A DNA stretch of 6,790 nt from CAYLMG01 sp964568365 (GTDB taxonomy: Bacteria; Planctomycetota; Phycisphaerae; Sedimentisphaerales; Anaerobacaceae), in contig CAZMQF010000137.1 of the NCBI GenBank assembly GCA_964568365.1, forward strand, positions 1 through 6,790. Reading direction: 5' to 3'. Every line of letters starts with the position of its first letter. Positions within the stretch are counted from its first letter, which is position 1. The notes under the pieces are model-generated. The model made no database searches. It worked only from the letters and a program-made list of their open reading frames with translations, and was not told the DNA's origin. A program made the position numbers and the translations under genes. Positions 1-5,868 of the stretch are shown in pieces.

Positions 1-838
1 ATAAAGGGACTGCAATAATATTTTTAATGTAATCAGGCCAATTATATTTGAATGGGCTGTCCACCTCGCTGTCGAGCAGAACCTCCTTGCCCATTTCTAT
101 CTCTTCCACCAACCTGTCAAAAAGCATCTCCTTGATCGGCTTATCGATATCTATCAGGCCGGCTCCTGCTGTAAGAAGCAAATGCTTCTCATCATCCACC
201 GTTTTCTCAAGCAAAATCACAATACCCTCAACGCCGACAATTTCTCTAAGGCAGTCGCAGGCCATCTGAAGATAGTTGGAATCTGAGTTGCTGATTCTCA
301 TATTTGTGCTCAACTTATGAATAAGAGCCAGCTCCTCATAGACCTGCGAAAGTTCGGTGCTGAACACCTCAACTTGCTGTTCGGACTTTGTCTCAGACAG
401 AAATCTTTTTGCCAGAAGTGTCAGCATATCACTGAAGATTTCATATAATTGATTTTCTTCTCTTCCTGTAATATGCGCTTTATTGCCCTCTTGCTTTTGC
501 TCTTTTGCCGGTTGCACCTCTTTACCTATGTCAACCAAAGCAATATAAGCAGGTGAGTCGAAATTCAACTTTAGAAATACAGCCACAATTCTATCATTAA
601 TTGGAAAAGCCTGTTCGTTTGCCTTTGGATTACCTGTATCGAAGTTTGCTAAACAATCATTTACTATCGTTTGCCAATTTGTTTCAAAGATATTACCCTG
701 GCAGGTCAAGAGCAACCGGCCATCAGCATCACATACCGCAAAGTTAGCCCTCAGTTTATTTATTGTCCGGCCAAAGGTTTCAAGCTCACCTTTTTGGATT
801 TTGCTCAGGTTTTTTTCGATTGTTTTCAACATTTCCAT
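1..838 (-). CDS. GAF-domain signalling protein, 3' end missing (possible HD-GYP or other effector beyond the edge)
   Basis: An open frame of 279 codons starts at ATG 838 and runs off the window at base 1 with no stop. AAAGGA (850-855) lies 11 nt upstream of the ATG; an in-frame ATG at 832 would be further away, and the frame is closed by TAG at 881-883. Residues ~1-105 form a compact alpha/beta-looking region (ANFAVCDADGRLLLTCQG, then a strand-rich part ending AYIALVDIG) that I cannot assign; it may be a small ligand-sensing domain. Residues ~106-130 are a charged linker, ~130-180 are helical and probably coiled coil (QVYEELALIHKLSTNM), and ~183-279 look like the first part of a GAF domain (VEGIVILLE, LLLTAGAGLIDI, NIIAVPL). 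GAF domains bind small ligands or mediate dimerisation. There is no membrane segment, so it should be cytoplasmic. It follows the receiver gene by 34 nt and probably shares its transcript. From memory, related planctomycete proteins end in an HD-GYP cyclic-di-GMP phosphodiesterase; that is inference, and GGDEF or PP2C outputs are equally open. Confidence 0.75.
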   Translation of the reverse strand, partial: MEMLKTIEKNLSKIQKGELETFGRTINKLRANFAVCDADGRLLLTCQGNIFETNWQTIVNDCLANFDTGNPKANEQAFPINDRIVAVFLKLNFDSPAYIALVDIGKEVQPAKEQKQEGNKAHITGREENQLYEIFSDMLTLLAKRFLSETKSEQQVEVFSTELSQVYEELALIHKLSTNMRISNSDSNYLQMACDCLREIVGVEGIVILLEKTVDDEKHLLLTAGAGLIDIDKPIKEMLFDRLVEEIEMGKEVLLDSEVDSPFKYNWPDYIKNIIAVPL

Positions 839-872
839 TGAAACCCAAATCCTTTTGTAATCGCTGATATAG

Positions 873-1262
873 TTAGTTCGCTATCGATTTTTGATATAGA
901 ATGTCCTCGATTTTTTTTAACAGCTCCTTGGGGCTAAATGGTTTACCGAGACAGTCTGATATATTTAGCTGTTCCTTTTGTTCCTGCTCTATGCTGAAAC
1001 TTCTTGCCGTGAGCATAATCACAGGTATATCTTTGGTCTGCTCTTTTTCCCTCAATTTTCTTACAAGCTCAAAACCATCCATAACCGGCATTTGAAAGTC
1101 TGTAACAATCAAATCAGGATTTTCTGAACAGGCAAGTTCATACGCCTGGGCACCATTCGATGCTGTTACAACCTCGAAGCCATTGCTGCGAAGCTTTATC
1201 GCCACAACGTGGATAATGTGAATTTCATCATCTACAACTAAAACCTTTTTTCCCGACATCAT
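873..1262 (-). CDS. Single-domain response regulator (CheY-like receiver)
   Basis: This 129-residue protein is one complete receiver domain with no DNA-binding or enzymatic output. All hallmark residues are visible: acidic pair D11-D12 (VLVVDDE), phosphoacceptor D55 in LIVTDFQMPVMDG, T85 (VIMLTAR) and K107 in the GKPF motif. Such proteins take phosphate from a histidine kinase and act by protein-protein contact, or pass phosphate on in a relay. It sits 59 nt downstream of the histidine kinase gene and 34 nt upstream of the GAF gene, so the kinase is its natural partner, though specificity is not shown by sequence. Two consecutive ATG codons (1262 and 1259) are possible starts; the strong upstream ribosome binding site is 4 nt from the first and 7 nt from the second, which favours 1259 (protein MSGKKVLVV, residue numbers then drop by one). 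The TAA stop is at 873-875. The family call is secure; the cellular target is unknown. Confidence 0.93.
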   Translation of the reverse strand: MMSGKKVLVVDDEIHIIHVVAIKLRSNGFEVVTASNGAQAYELACSENPDLIVTDFQMPVMDGFELVRKLREKEQTKDIPVIMLTARSFSIEQEQKEQLNISDCLGKPFSPKELLKKIEDILYQKSIAN

Positions 1263-1266
1263 TCCG

Positions 1267-1273
1267 CCTCCTC
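1267..1273 (-). promoter_or_regulatory. Strong ribosome binding site of the receiver gene
   Basis: The coding strand reads GAGGAGG immediately ahead of the two tandem ATG codons. The spacing is 7 nt to ATG 1259 and only 4 nt to ATG 1262, so it supports the second ATG as the main start. It is one of the two best Shine-Dalgarno matches in the window, suggesting the receiver is made well relative to the kinase, whose own site is weak. Confidence 0.75.
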
Positions 1274-1295
1274 AAAGTTTTAGGCAAATTAATTT

Positions 1296-1319
1296 TTCTC
1301 CTACGGCTTCTCCTACGGC
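1296..1319 (-). repeat. Perfect tandem duplication of a 12-nt unit between kinase and receiver genes
   Basis: The plus strand has TTCTCCTACGGC twice back to back (1296-1307 and 1308-1319) with no mismatch. On the coding strand each unit reads GCCGTAGGAGAA and contains an AGGAG Shine-Dalgarno-like core and an in-frame-capable TAG. The array begins 2 nt after the kinase stop codon. No start codon lies at a useful distance behind the second copy other than a TTG at the far end of the gap, so these are probably not functional ribosome binding sites. A slippage duplication is the simplest explanation. Confidence 0.85.
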
Positions 1320-1321
1320 AA

Positions 1322-2863
1322 CTACATTTTCTCTCCAACCACTTCTTTTTTTGCCAAGGGCAATTCAAAACCAAATGTGCTTCCAATCCCCACTTTGCTC
1401 CTGACAAATACTCGTCCGTTATGCACTTTTTCAATAATTTGTTTGACAAGGTTGAGTCCCAACCCGGTACCTTTTGCCTTTTCTTTGTTCGCGTCGACCC
1501 TGTAAAACTTATCAAATACGTGGTCTATATCATCTTCTGGAATTCCAACACCGGTATCTGTAACGCTCAGGCGCGACAGGCCCGAGATTTCATCCACCTC
1601 GGCTTCGATTTTCACCGTTCCACCTGCAGGTGTATACTTGATTGCATTACTCAGAAGATTTACAATAACCTGCGAAATCATATCTTTGTCGGCATAAACC
1701 TGGTCGTAAACGATAAGCTCATTTTCAACTATTGTGATATTCTTTTCTTCGGCATAGCTTTTGAGCATTCGCGTCTGCTCTTTTATAAGCACAGCGAGGC
1801 TGATGGGCTTTTTCTCAACTTTCACCAGCCCTGACTCTATGCGGGAAACATTCAGAATGTCCTCTATAAGCCGGTTCAATCTCTGGGCCTGACTTTGAAT
1901 AACAGTGCAGAATTCCTTGCGCATTTCTTCGGTGCCGGCTTCATCTTCCAGTAACATTTCTGAATAAGCCGTGATAGAGGCAAGCGGTGTTTTTAGCTCG
2001 TGAGAAACATGGCTTACAAAATCATTTTTCATCCGCGATACTTCTTTTTCACGCGTGACATCGTGTAGAACAGCCACAACCCCGCAGACATTATTTTTTT
2101 CATCGTGAATACAGGAAGCTATGCAGCTGAATATTTTCGATTCATCACCTTTCAATATTTCAAGCTCGTATTTTGTGTGTCGTGCTCTGGTTTTCCTGCT
2201 TCTGCGCAGAAATTCCACAAAGCCGTTCCTGCTATCATCAATTAATTCAGTAATGGACCTTTGTTGGCAATTCTTAAAATCAAAGTTGAATAGTTTACCA
2301 GCCGATTCATTTGCAATGAGCAATTTGTCATACTCATCAATGACAATAATAGCATCGCGGACACTGTAGATAATGGACTCCGTTTTTAGTCTTTGCTTTT
2401 GCAAAAGTCGAATGTTAAGCTGTAAATCCTTTATTTGATTCTCGAGGTCAGCTATGTAATTATTTTTACCTTTGAAACGGTTGCGAATTGCCTCATACAA
2501 TTTCACTATTACTGCATTATCGGTTTGCTTTTCCTCTTGCAGATCGCTAACATAAGAAACATCTATGTTTTCATCTCCGAACTTGCCGGCTATGGATTTG
2601 ATTTCCCGTACGAGCTTATACCATCCCCACCCAAGACAGCTTCCGCAAGCGGCTGCAGTAACACTGCCAACCAATACAGCTAAACGCCAGCCTCCTCCGA
2701 AGCCGGAATCCTGCCATAGGGCTAAGGACACAGCCAAAAGGACACAGACCTCGATTGCTGTGACCATAACCGCTATTCTACAAAACTTCGAGAAATAGCG
2801 GCCTTTGATATAAAAATTTCTTCCCGGTATCAAACCAAGTACTCCAAAAATCAAATTCTGCAT
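1322..2863 (-). CDS. Membrane-bound PAS sensor histidine kinase
   Basis: Numbered from ATG 2863, the protein has 513 residues. Two hydrophobic segments (~27-50 and ~59-85) are separated by a short glycine-rich turn, so there is essentially no periplasmic sensor domain. A cytoplasmic linker and coiled coil (~135-163) lead to a PAS domain (~164-270, starting YSVRDAIIVIDEYDKLLIAN and ending VVAVLHDVTREKE). HisKA follows with phosphoacceptor H288 in FVSHVSHELKTPLASI, then HATPase_c with N box NLLSNAIKYT (402-411), G1 DTGVGIPE (436-443), F box VFDKFYR (449-455) and G2 KGTGLGLNL (464-472). It looks fully active: autophosphorylation at H288 and transfer to a receiver, probably the next gene. The architecture resembles PhoR/WalK-type kinases. 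An in-frame TTG at 2869 could add two residues; a weak GAG lies 5 nt from the TTG and 11 nt from the ATG, so the start is not settled. The gene begins 31 nt after the secretin stop, indicating co-transcription with the pilus genes. Confidence 0.93.
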   Translation of the reverse strand: MQNLIFGVLGLIPGRNFYIKGRYFSKFCRIAVMVTAIEVCVLLAVSLALWQDSGFGGGWRLAVLVGSVTAAACGSCLGWGWYKLVREIKSIAGKFGDENIDVSYVSDLQEEKQTDNAVIVKLYEAIRNRFKGKNNYIADLENQIKDLQLNIRLLQKQRLKTESIIYSVRDAIIVIDEYDKLLIANESAGKLFNFDFKNCQQRSITELIDDSRNGFVEFLRRSRKTRARHTKYELEILKGDESKIFSCIASCIHDEKNNVCGVVAVLHDVTREKEVSRMKNDFVSHVSHELKTPLASITAYSEMLLEDEAGTEEMRKEFCTVIQSQAQRLNRLIEDILNVSRIESGLVKVEKKPISLAVLIKEQTRMLKSYAEEKNITIVENELIVYDQVYADKDMISQVIVNLLSNAIKYTPAGGTVKIEAEVDEISGLSRLSVTDTGVGIPEDDIDHVFDKFYRVDANKEKAKGTGLGLNLVKQIIEKVHNGRVFVRSKVGIGSTFGFELPLAKKEVVGEKM

Positions 2864-2894
2864 TTTCAATTAAACTCAGCAGTTAGCCAATTCT

Positions 2895-4613
2895 TTATCT
2901 TCGCAGCCATGTTTCAGAATCTTTTCGCTCAACACTTTCAATTATGATACTCTCGATGCTCCTGGCGTCTTCAGGACTCGTTTCCTTGATTATTCTTTCC
3001 TTCAGCCTTAATGCTTCCAAATATGTCGGGCGAAGCCAAATTGCATCGTCTAACTGTTCGATAGCAACCTCATTATTACCCTCAAGATAGTATTTTGCAG
3101 CCTGTGCATAGCACTCTTCTGCCCGTTTTGCTCTGCTCAACGGCTGCAGTTCTTCTTTGGCCCCTGCCCGTTTGTGGCGTATATCATCAATTCTGGCACT
3201 TGCCATTGTATCAGCGGCTTCCTCGATTATATGGGGCGTTAGCAGCACAATGACTTCCTGACGCTCAACTTTATCAGCTGTTCCTCTAAATGCAGCTCCT
3301 ACAATCGGAAGGTCACCAAGCAGCGGCACTTGTGTTTTGGCGTTTGTCACTTTATCTTTGAACAATCCCCCAATGACAATGGTCTGCCCGTCTTTGACCA
3401 TTATATTAGTGACCAGTTCAGCTGATGTCTCTTGAGGAATACCGCCGGGAATTGACCCGGAACTGTCTTTGGAATGAATATCCATCCGAATGTAGCCCTC
3501 GGTTCCAATATATGGCCTGAATGAAAGTTTTGTACCAGTATCGAGGTATTTAACCTGACCTTCCACCCGATTGCCCTGTGCATCAAATGTGTCACCCTCC
3601 CGATAGCCTAATTTATCTCCTATATAAACTTGACCGAGCTGCTTATTAACGGTCAATATCTTCGGATTGGCCAACAGAGTTATATCTGTAATTTGTTCAA
3701 CAGCTCTGATAAATGCGCCAACATCGTCAAATGCAAGACCAATTGTCAAACCTCCTGTTAATGGACTTTCTATCTGTGCCGAAGTACCGGCGCTCTTTAA
3801 GTAATCCGGAGCACCTGCGCTTATACTCGCCAACGCAGTCACGGCGGTACCTTTGAGACTTTGCCAGTCAATACCAAATTGCATATCTTCGGTCAATTTA
3901 GCACTCAAGACAGTTGCCTCTACAAGCACCTGTGTTGGCTTGAAATCAATAGCAGTTATCACCTCTTCAGCCCTTTTAATGTTTTCAGTATAGTCACAAA
4001 TCACAATAGTATCTTTTAGCGACATTGTGTTGCCTCCGCTGGTTTGCTCACTAATAGACTTACCGGTAGGTACACCTGTCTCAGCTGCTGTTGTCGATGC
4101 AATCATTCCCTGGTCGCTGAGAACCGGAGCAATAAGATTTTTAGCTTCATCTGCGCTGATATAAGAAAGAGTAAAAACCCTATACCTCATCCGGCTCTTA
4201 TCTTCCTTGGTGAAAACCTCAATGATATTACCCTTTTGTTCCCATTGGATATTGTCCCCGAGAACAGCATCCATAGTCTGCTCAAATGTTACGTTATAAA
4301 GGTTGGTTACTGTGATTGTGCCTTCAACCTTGGGTGATGGAACGATGTTTTTATTATACTTTGCTCCAAGGAAACGAAGCACATCCCTTATTTCAGCATC
4401 CTTTTTGAAGCTGATAGACTGGATCGTACCATCCGCGGAAATGCTTATTGTGCTGTTTGGCACATTCGCTCTCGGTACCGAAGTTTCTTCGTTGTTCCCC
4501 AACGAAGCCTCATCAACACTACCGACAGCTATTGCAGCTATCATCGCCACTACAATAAGCCAGAGAAACATATCTTTTCTAATTTTGCCTTTGTAATATC
4601 TGTCTTTATACAT
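2895..4613 (-). CDS. pilQ: Type IV pilus secretin, PilQ-like, with C-terminal TPR
   Basis: This 572-residue protein should form the multimeric outer-membrane channel through which the pilus exits. After a basic N-terminus and a hydrophobic segment (~15-31, probable signal peptide, no lipobox) and a spacer, residues ~67-135 match a secretin N0/STN domain (ISFKKDAEIRDVLRFLGAKY, ending NIIEVF). Residues ~143-222 match an N1 secretin_N domain (RYRVFTLSYISADEAKNLI), and ~227-463 the secretin core (QVLVEATVLSA, TLLANPKILTVN, IMVKDGQTIVIGGL, VPLLGDLPIVGAAFR at 429-443, VIVLLTPHII at 454-463). A tail follows with one good TPR (~498-531: A505, G512, A517, A524, P529 in the consensus positions) and a further helix. 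It lacks the AMIN domains typical of proteobacterial PilQ and has only two N domains, unlike GspD. A type II secretion secretin is the alternative, but the pilMNOP neighbours favour PilQ. The start has a strong ribosome binding site 7 nt upstream. Confidence 0.92.
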   Translation of the reverse strand: MYKDRYYKGKIRKDMFLWLIVVAMIAAIAVGSVDEASLGNNEETSVPRANVPNSTISISADGTIQSISFKKDAEIRDVLRFLGAKYNKNIVPSPKVEGTITVTNLYNVTFEQTMDAVLGDNIQWEQKGNIIEVFTKEDKSRMRYRVFTLSYISADEAKNLIAPVLSDQGMIASTTAAETGVPTGKSISEQTSGGNTMSLKDTIVICDYTENIKRAEEVITAIDFKPTQVLVEATVLSAKLTEDMQFGIDWQSLKGTAVTALASISAGAPDYLKSAGTSAQIESPLTGGLTIGLAFDDVGAFIRAVEQITDITLLANPKILTVNKQLGQVYIGDKLGYREGDTFDAQGNRVEGQVKYLDTGTKLSFRPYIGTEGYIRMDIHSKDSSGSIPGGIPQETSAELVTNIMVKDGQTIVIGGLFKDKVTNAKTQVPLLGDLPIVGAAFRGTADKVERQEVIVLLTPHIIEEAADTMASARIDDIRHKRAGAKEELQPLSRAKRAEECYAQAAKYYLEGNNEVAIEQLDDAIWLRPTYLEALRLKERIIKETSPEDARSIESIIIESVERKDSETWLRR

Positions 4614-4620
4614 AATTTTG

Positions 4621-4626
4621 CTCCTT
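4621..4626 (-). promoter_or_regulatory. Strong ribosome binding site of the secretin gene
   Basis: The coding strand reads AAGGAG 7 nt before ATG 4613, which fixes the start of the secretin. It lies 10 nt downstream of the hairpin at 4637-4660. The upstream pilO and pilP sites are weaker, so the secretin may be translated more efficiently than the scaffold genes before it. Confidence 0.8.
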
Positions 4627-4636
4627 TTCTTTCTGC

Positions 4637-4660
4637 AGAACAGAAGCAGGCTTCTGTTCT
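4637..4660 (-). promoter_or_regulatory. Perfect 10-bp stem-loop in the pilP-pilQ gap
   Basis: AGAACAGAAG (4637-4646) and CTTCTGTTCT (4651-4660) are exact reverse complements around a 4-nt loop. In the mRNA the hairpin ends 10 nt before the AAGGAG of pilQ. No U-run follows on either strand, so it is not a classical intrinsic terminator. An adjoining palindrome, TTCTGCAGAA (4631-4640), overlaps one arm and could pair alternatively. An mRNA processing or stabilising element, a translational control structure, or a dyad-symmetric operator are all possible; the sequence alone does not choose between them. Confidence 0.6.
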
Positions 4661-4681
4661 TTGCAACTGCCTGTCAATTCT

Positions 4682-5302
4682 TTAATTAAGCACTTCCAAC
4701 GATTGTAGAATCTTTAATGTAACAGTCCCTTCTTTGCATCTTATGGTCACTTCTGTTTCTTCAATTTTTGTAACTTCACATTCATGCACATCAGAACCTT
4801 CGGCAACAGTTAATTTGTCACCAACGCCAAACAGTTTATCATTAATAAAAGCCTGAGGATTATCGCCCAGAACTATCGCCTCAAGAGTCAGTTTTGCACT
4901 TATCCTTCGCATTAGCCCCTCATTGTTGTTATTTTCAGAAATAGGTTTAATCTCTTTGGCGGAGCCTTCGGAGAAGTCCCTATTATCAAATGAAAAGAAG
5001 TCTCTGGTGAGGACATCATTTCTTCCTTCAACTTTGGGCAATTCAAAATAATATATTCCCGGCTCTACGCCTTGTTCTGCCTGCTCAGAAGAGAACTCTT
5101 CAGAAGACAATGTTTCAAGGCTGTCGGTTGCTTCGGCACTCTGAGGGGATTTACCGACAAAGACTTTAACCCACATAAGGGACATCACTAAAAGCAGGCA
5201 AACGGCTGTAATTGCTTTTTTCTTTTTCGCATTAAGTTTAGCAAAAATACCACCGACTGCTGCAACAGCTGTACCTGGTTTTTTTTGTGTCTTACTTTTC
5301 AT
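4682..5302 (-). CDS. pilP: PilP-like (GspC-like) inner-membrane pilus assembly protein
   Basis: This 206-residue protein has a lysine-rich cytoplasmic N-terminus (AKKKK at 25-29), one membrane segment (~30-49), a long acidic Ser/Glu-rich linker (~54-130), and a small beta-rich C-terminal domain (~133-200; LEAIVLGDNPQAFINDKLFG, then GDKLTV, VTKIEETEVTIRCKEGTVTL). That fold pattern matches the PilP/GspC homology region, which contacts the N0 domain of the secretin and links it to PilN/PilO. Unlike proteobacterial PilP there is no lipobox: the cysteine at 35 lies inside the membrane segment with valine before it. The protein is therefore anchored by a transmembrane helix, as GspC is. It lies 8 nt after pilO and precedes the secretin, exactly where pilP belongs. 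The ribosome binding site is weak (AAGG about 12 nt from the ATG). The role is supported mainly by position and domain shape; sequence identity to known PilP is probably low. Confidence 0.75.
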   Translation of the reverse strand: MKSKTQKKPGTAVAAVGGIFAKLNAKKKKAITAVCLLLVMSLMWVKVFVGKSPQSAEATDSLETLSSEEFSSEQAEQGVEPGIYYFELPKVEGRNDVLTRDFFSFDNRDFSEGSAKEIKPISENNNNEGLMRRISAKLTLEAIVLGDNPQAFINDKLFGVGDKLTVAEGSDVHECEVTKIEETEVTIRCKEGTVTLKILQSLEVLN

Positions 5303-5310
5303 ATCAAACT

Positions 5311-5856
5311 TTAACCTTTTTCTTTTGTCGGCCGGTAATAAATAACCGCATTCGTCTCCATATCAATCTCACCGCCGGGATTGCTTTTATTCTCCAGGCT
5401 TACATGCTCAATCCGAATCAACCTGTTTAAATTCTGCAGCGACTTATAAAATTCAAATATCTGTGCCAGCTTACCCCTGCACTTCACGCTGACAGGTATA
5501 CAGTTTAGTTTTTCAGTTTCTACTTCTTTGCCCGGTTCAATAAACTGATTTTTCAGGTTATGCTCATTCATCAAATCAGCTATCTGATGTAAAAACGAAC
5601 CAAGCTCTCTTTTTTCCGGCATATTAAGCTCATATTCTTTTGTTACACTCTGCATTTGTTGAAACTGTTTTTCGAGCACAGGCAGCTGCTTTTTCCGGCT
5701 GTTTGCCTCTTCGATGACAACTCTTGTCATAGCAGTTTCAGACTTAATAGCTTTCATCTTTTTCTCCAGAGGCAGATATACAAAAAACACAAAACCCGTC
5801 AGCATCACGCCGGCTGCAATGAAAATTATTATTTGCTGTTTCGTTCTGAAAAACAT
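5311..5856 (-). CDS. pilO: Type IV pilus inner-membrane protein PilO
   Basis: The 181-residue protein has the normal PilO layout: a short cytoplasmic N-terminus, one membrane helix (~8-28), a periplasmic coiled coil (~30-75, EKKMKAIKSE through KQFQQMQSV), and a ferredoxin-like periplasmic domain (~82-175). Recognisable PilO features are the helix LGSFLHQIADLMNEHNL, the strand IPVSVKCRGKLAQIFEFY and the segment LNRLIRIEHVSLEN. PilO forms homodimers and PilN-PilO heterodimers in the inner membrane and joins PilP to couple the motor platform to the secretin. Its length is slightly shorter than the usual ~200 residues. The start at ATG 5856 has AAGGA 9 nt upstream; the gene follows pilN by 12 nt and precedes the pilP-like gene by 8 nt, so translational coupling is likely. 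GspM is the type II secretion counterpart, but the neighbours favour PilO. Confidence 0.88.
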   Translation of the reverse strand: MFFRTKQQIIIFIAAGVMLTGFVFFVYLPLEKKMKAIKSETAMTRVVIEEANSRKKQLPVLEKQFQQMQSVTKEYELNMPEKRELGSFLHQIADLMNEHNLKNQFIEPGKEVETEKLNCIPVSVKCRGKLAQIFEFYKSLQNLNRLIRIEHVSLENKSNPGGEIDMETNAVIYYRPTKEKG

Positions 5857-5868
5857 TTCAAGTTTTCC

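Noticed and set aside
866..899. Direct repeat GATATAG (866-872 and 893-899) around the end of the receiver gene
   Set aside because: Seven-base AT-rich repeats are expected by chance, and one copy lies in coding sequence; no operator or terminator structure accompanies it.
1228..1515. Minus-strand open frame of 95 codons overlapping the kinase end and receiver start
   Set aside because: It is out of frame with two well-supported genes; its Arg-rich stretch (CRRRSRRRK) comes from the 12-nt repeat read in another frame, and it shows no recognisable domain.
1421..1834. Plus-strand open frame of 137 codons opposite the kinase
   Set aside because: It is antisense to the conserved HATPase region, has no domain features, and is explained as the complement of a real coding sequence.
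4637..4660. Hairpin considered as an intrinsic terminator ending the pilMNOP transcript
   Set aside because: Neither strand has a T-run after the stem, and the secretin directly downstream needs expression with the same genes.
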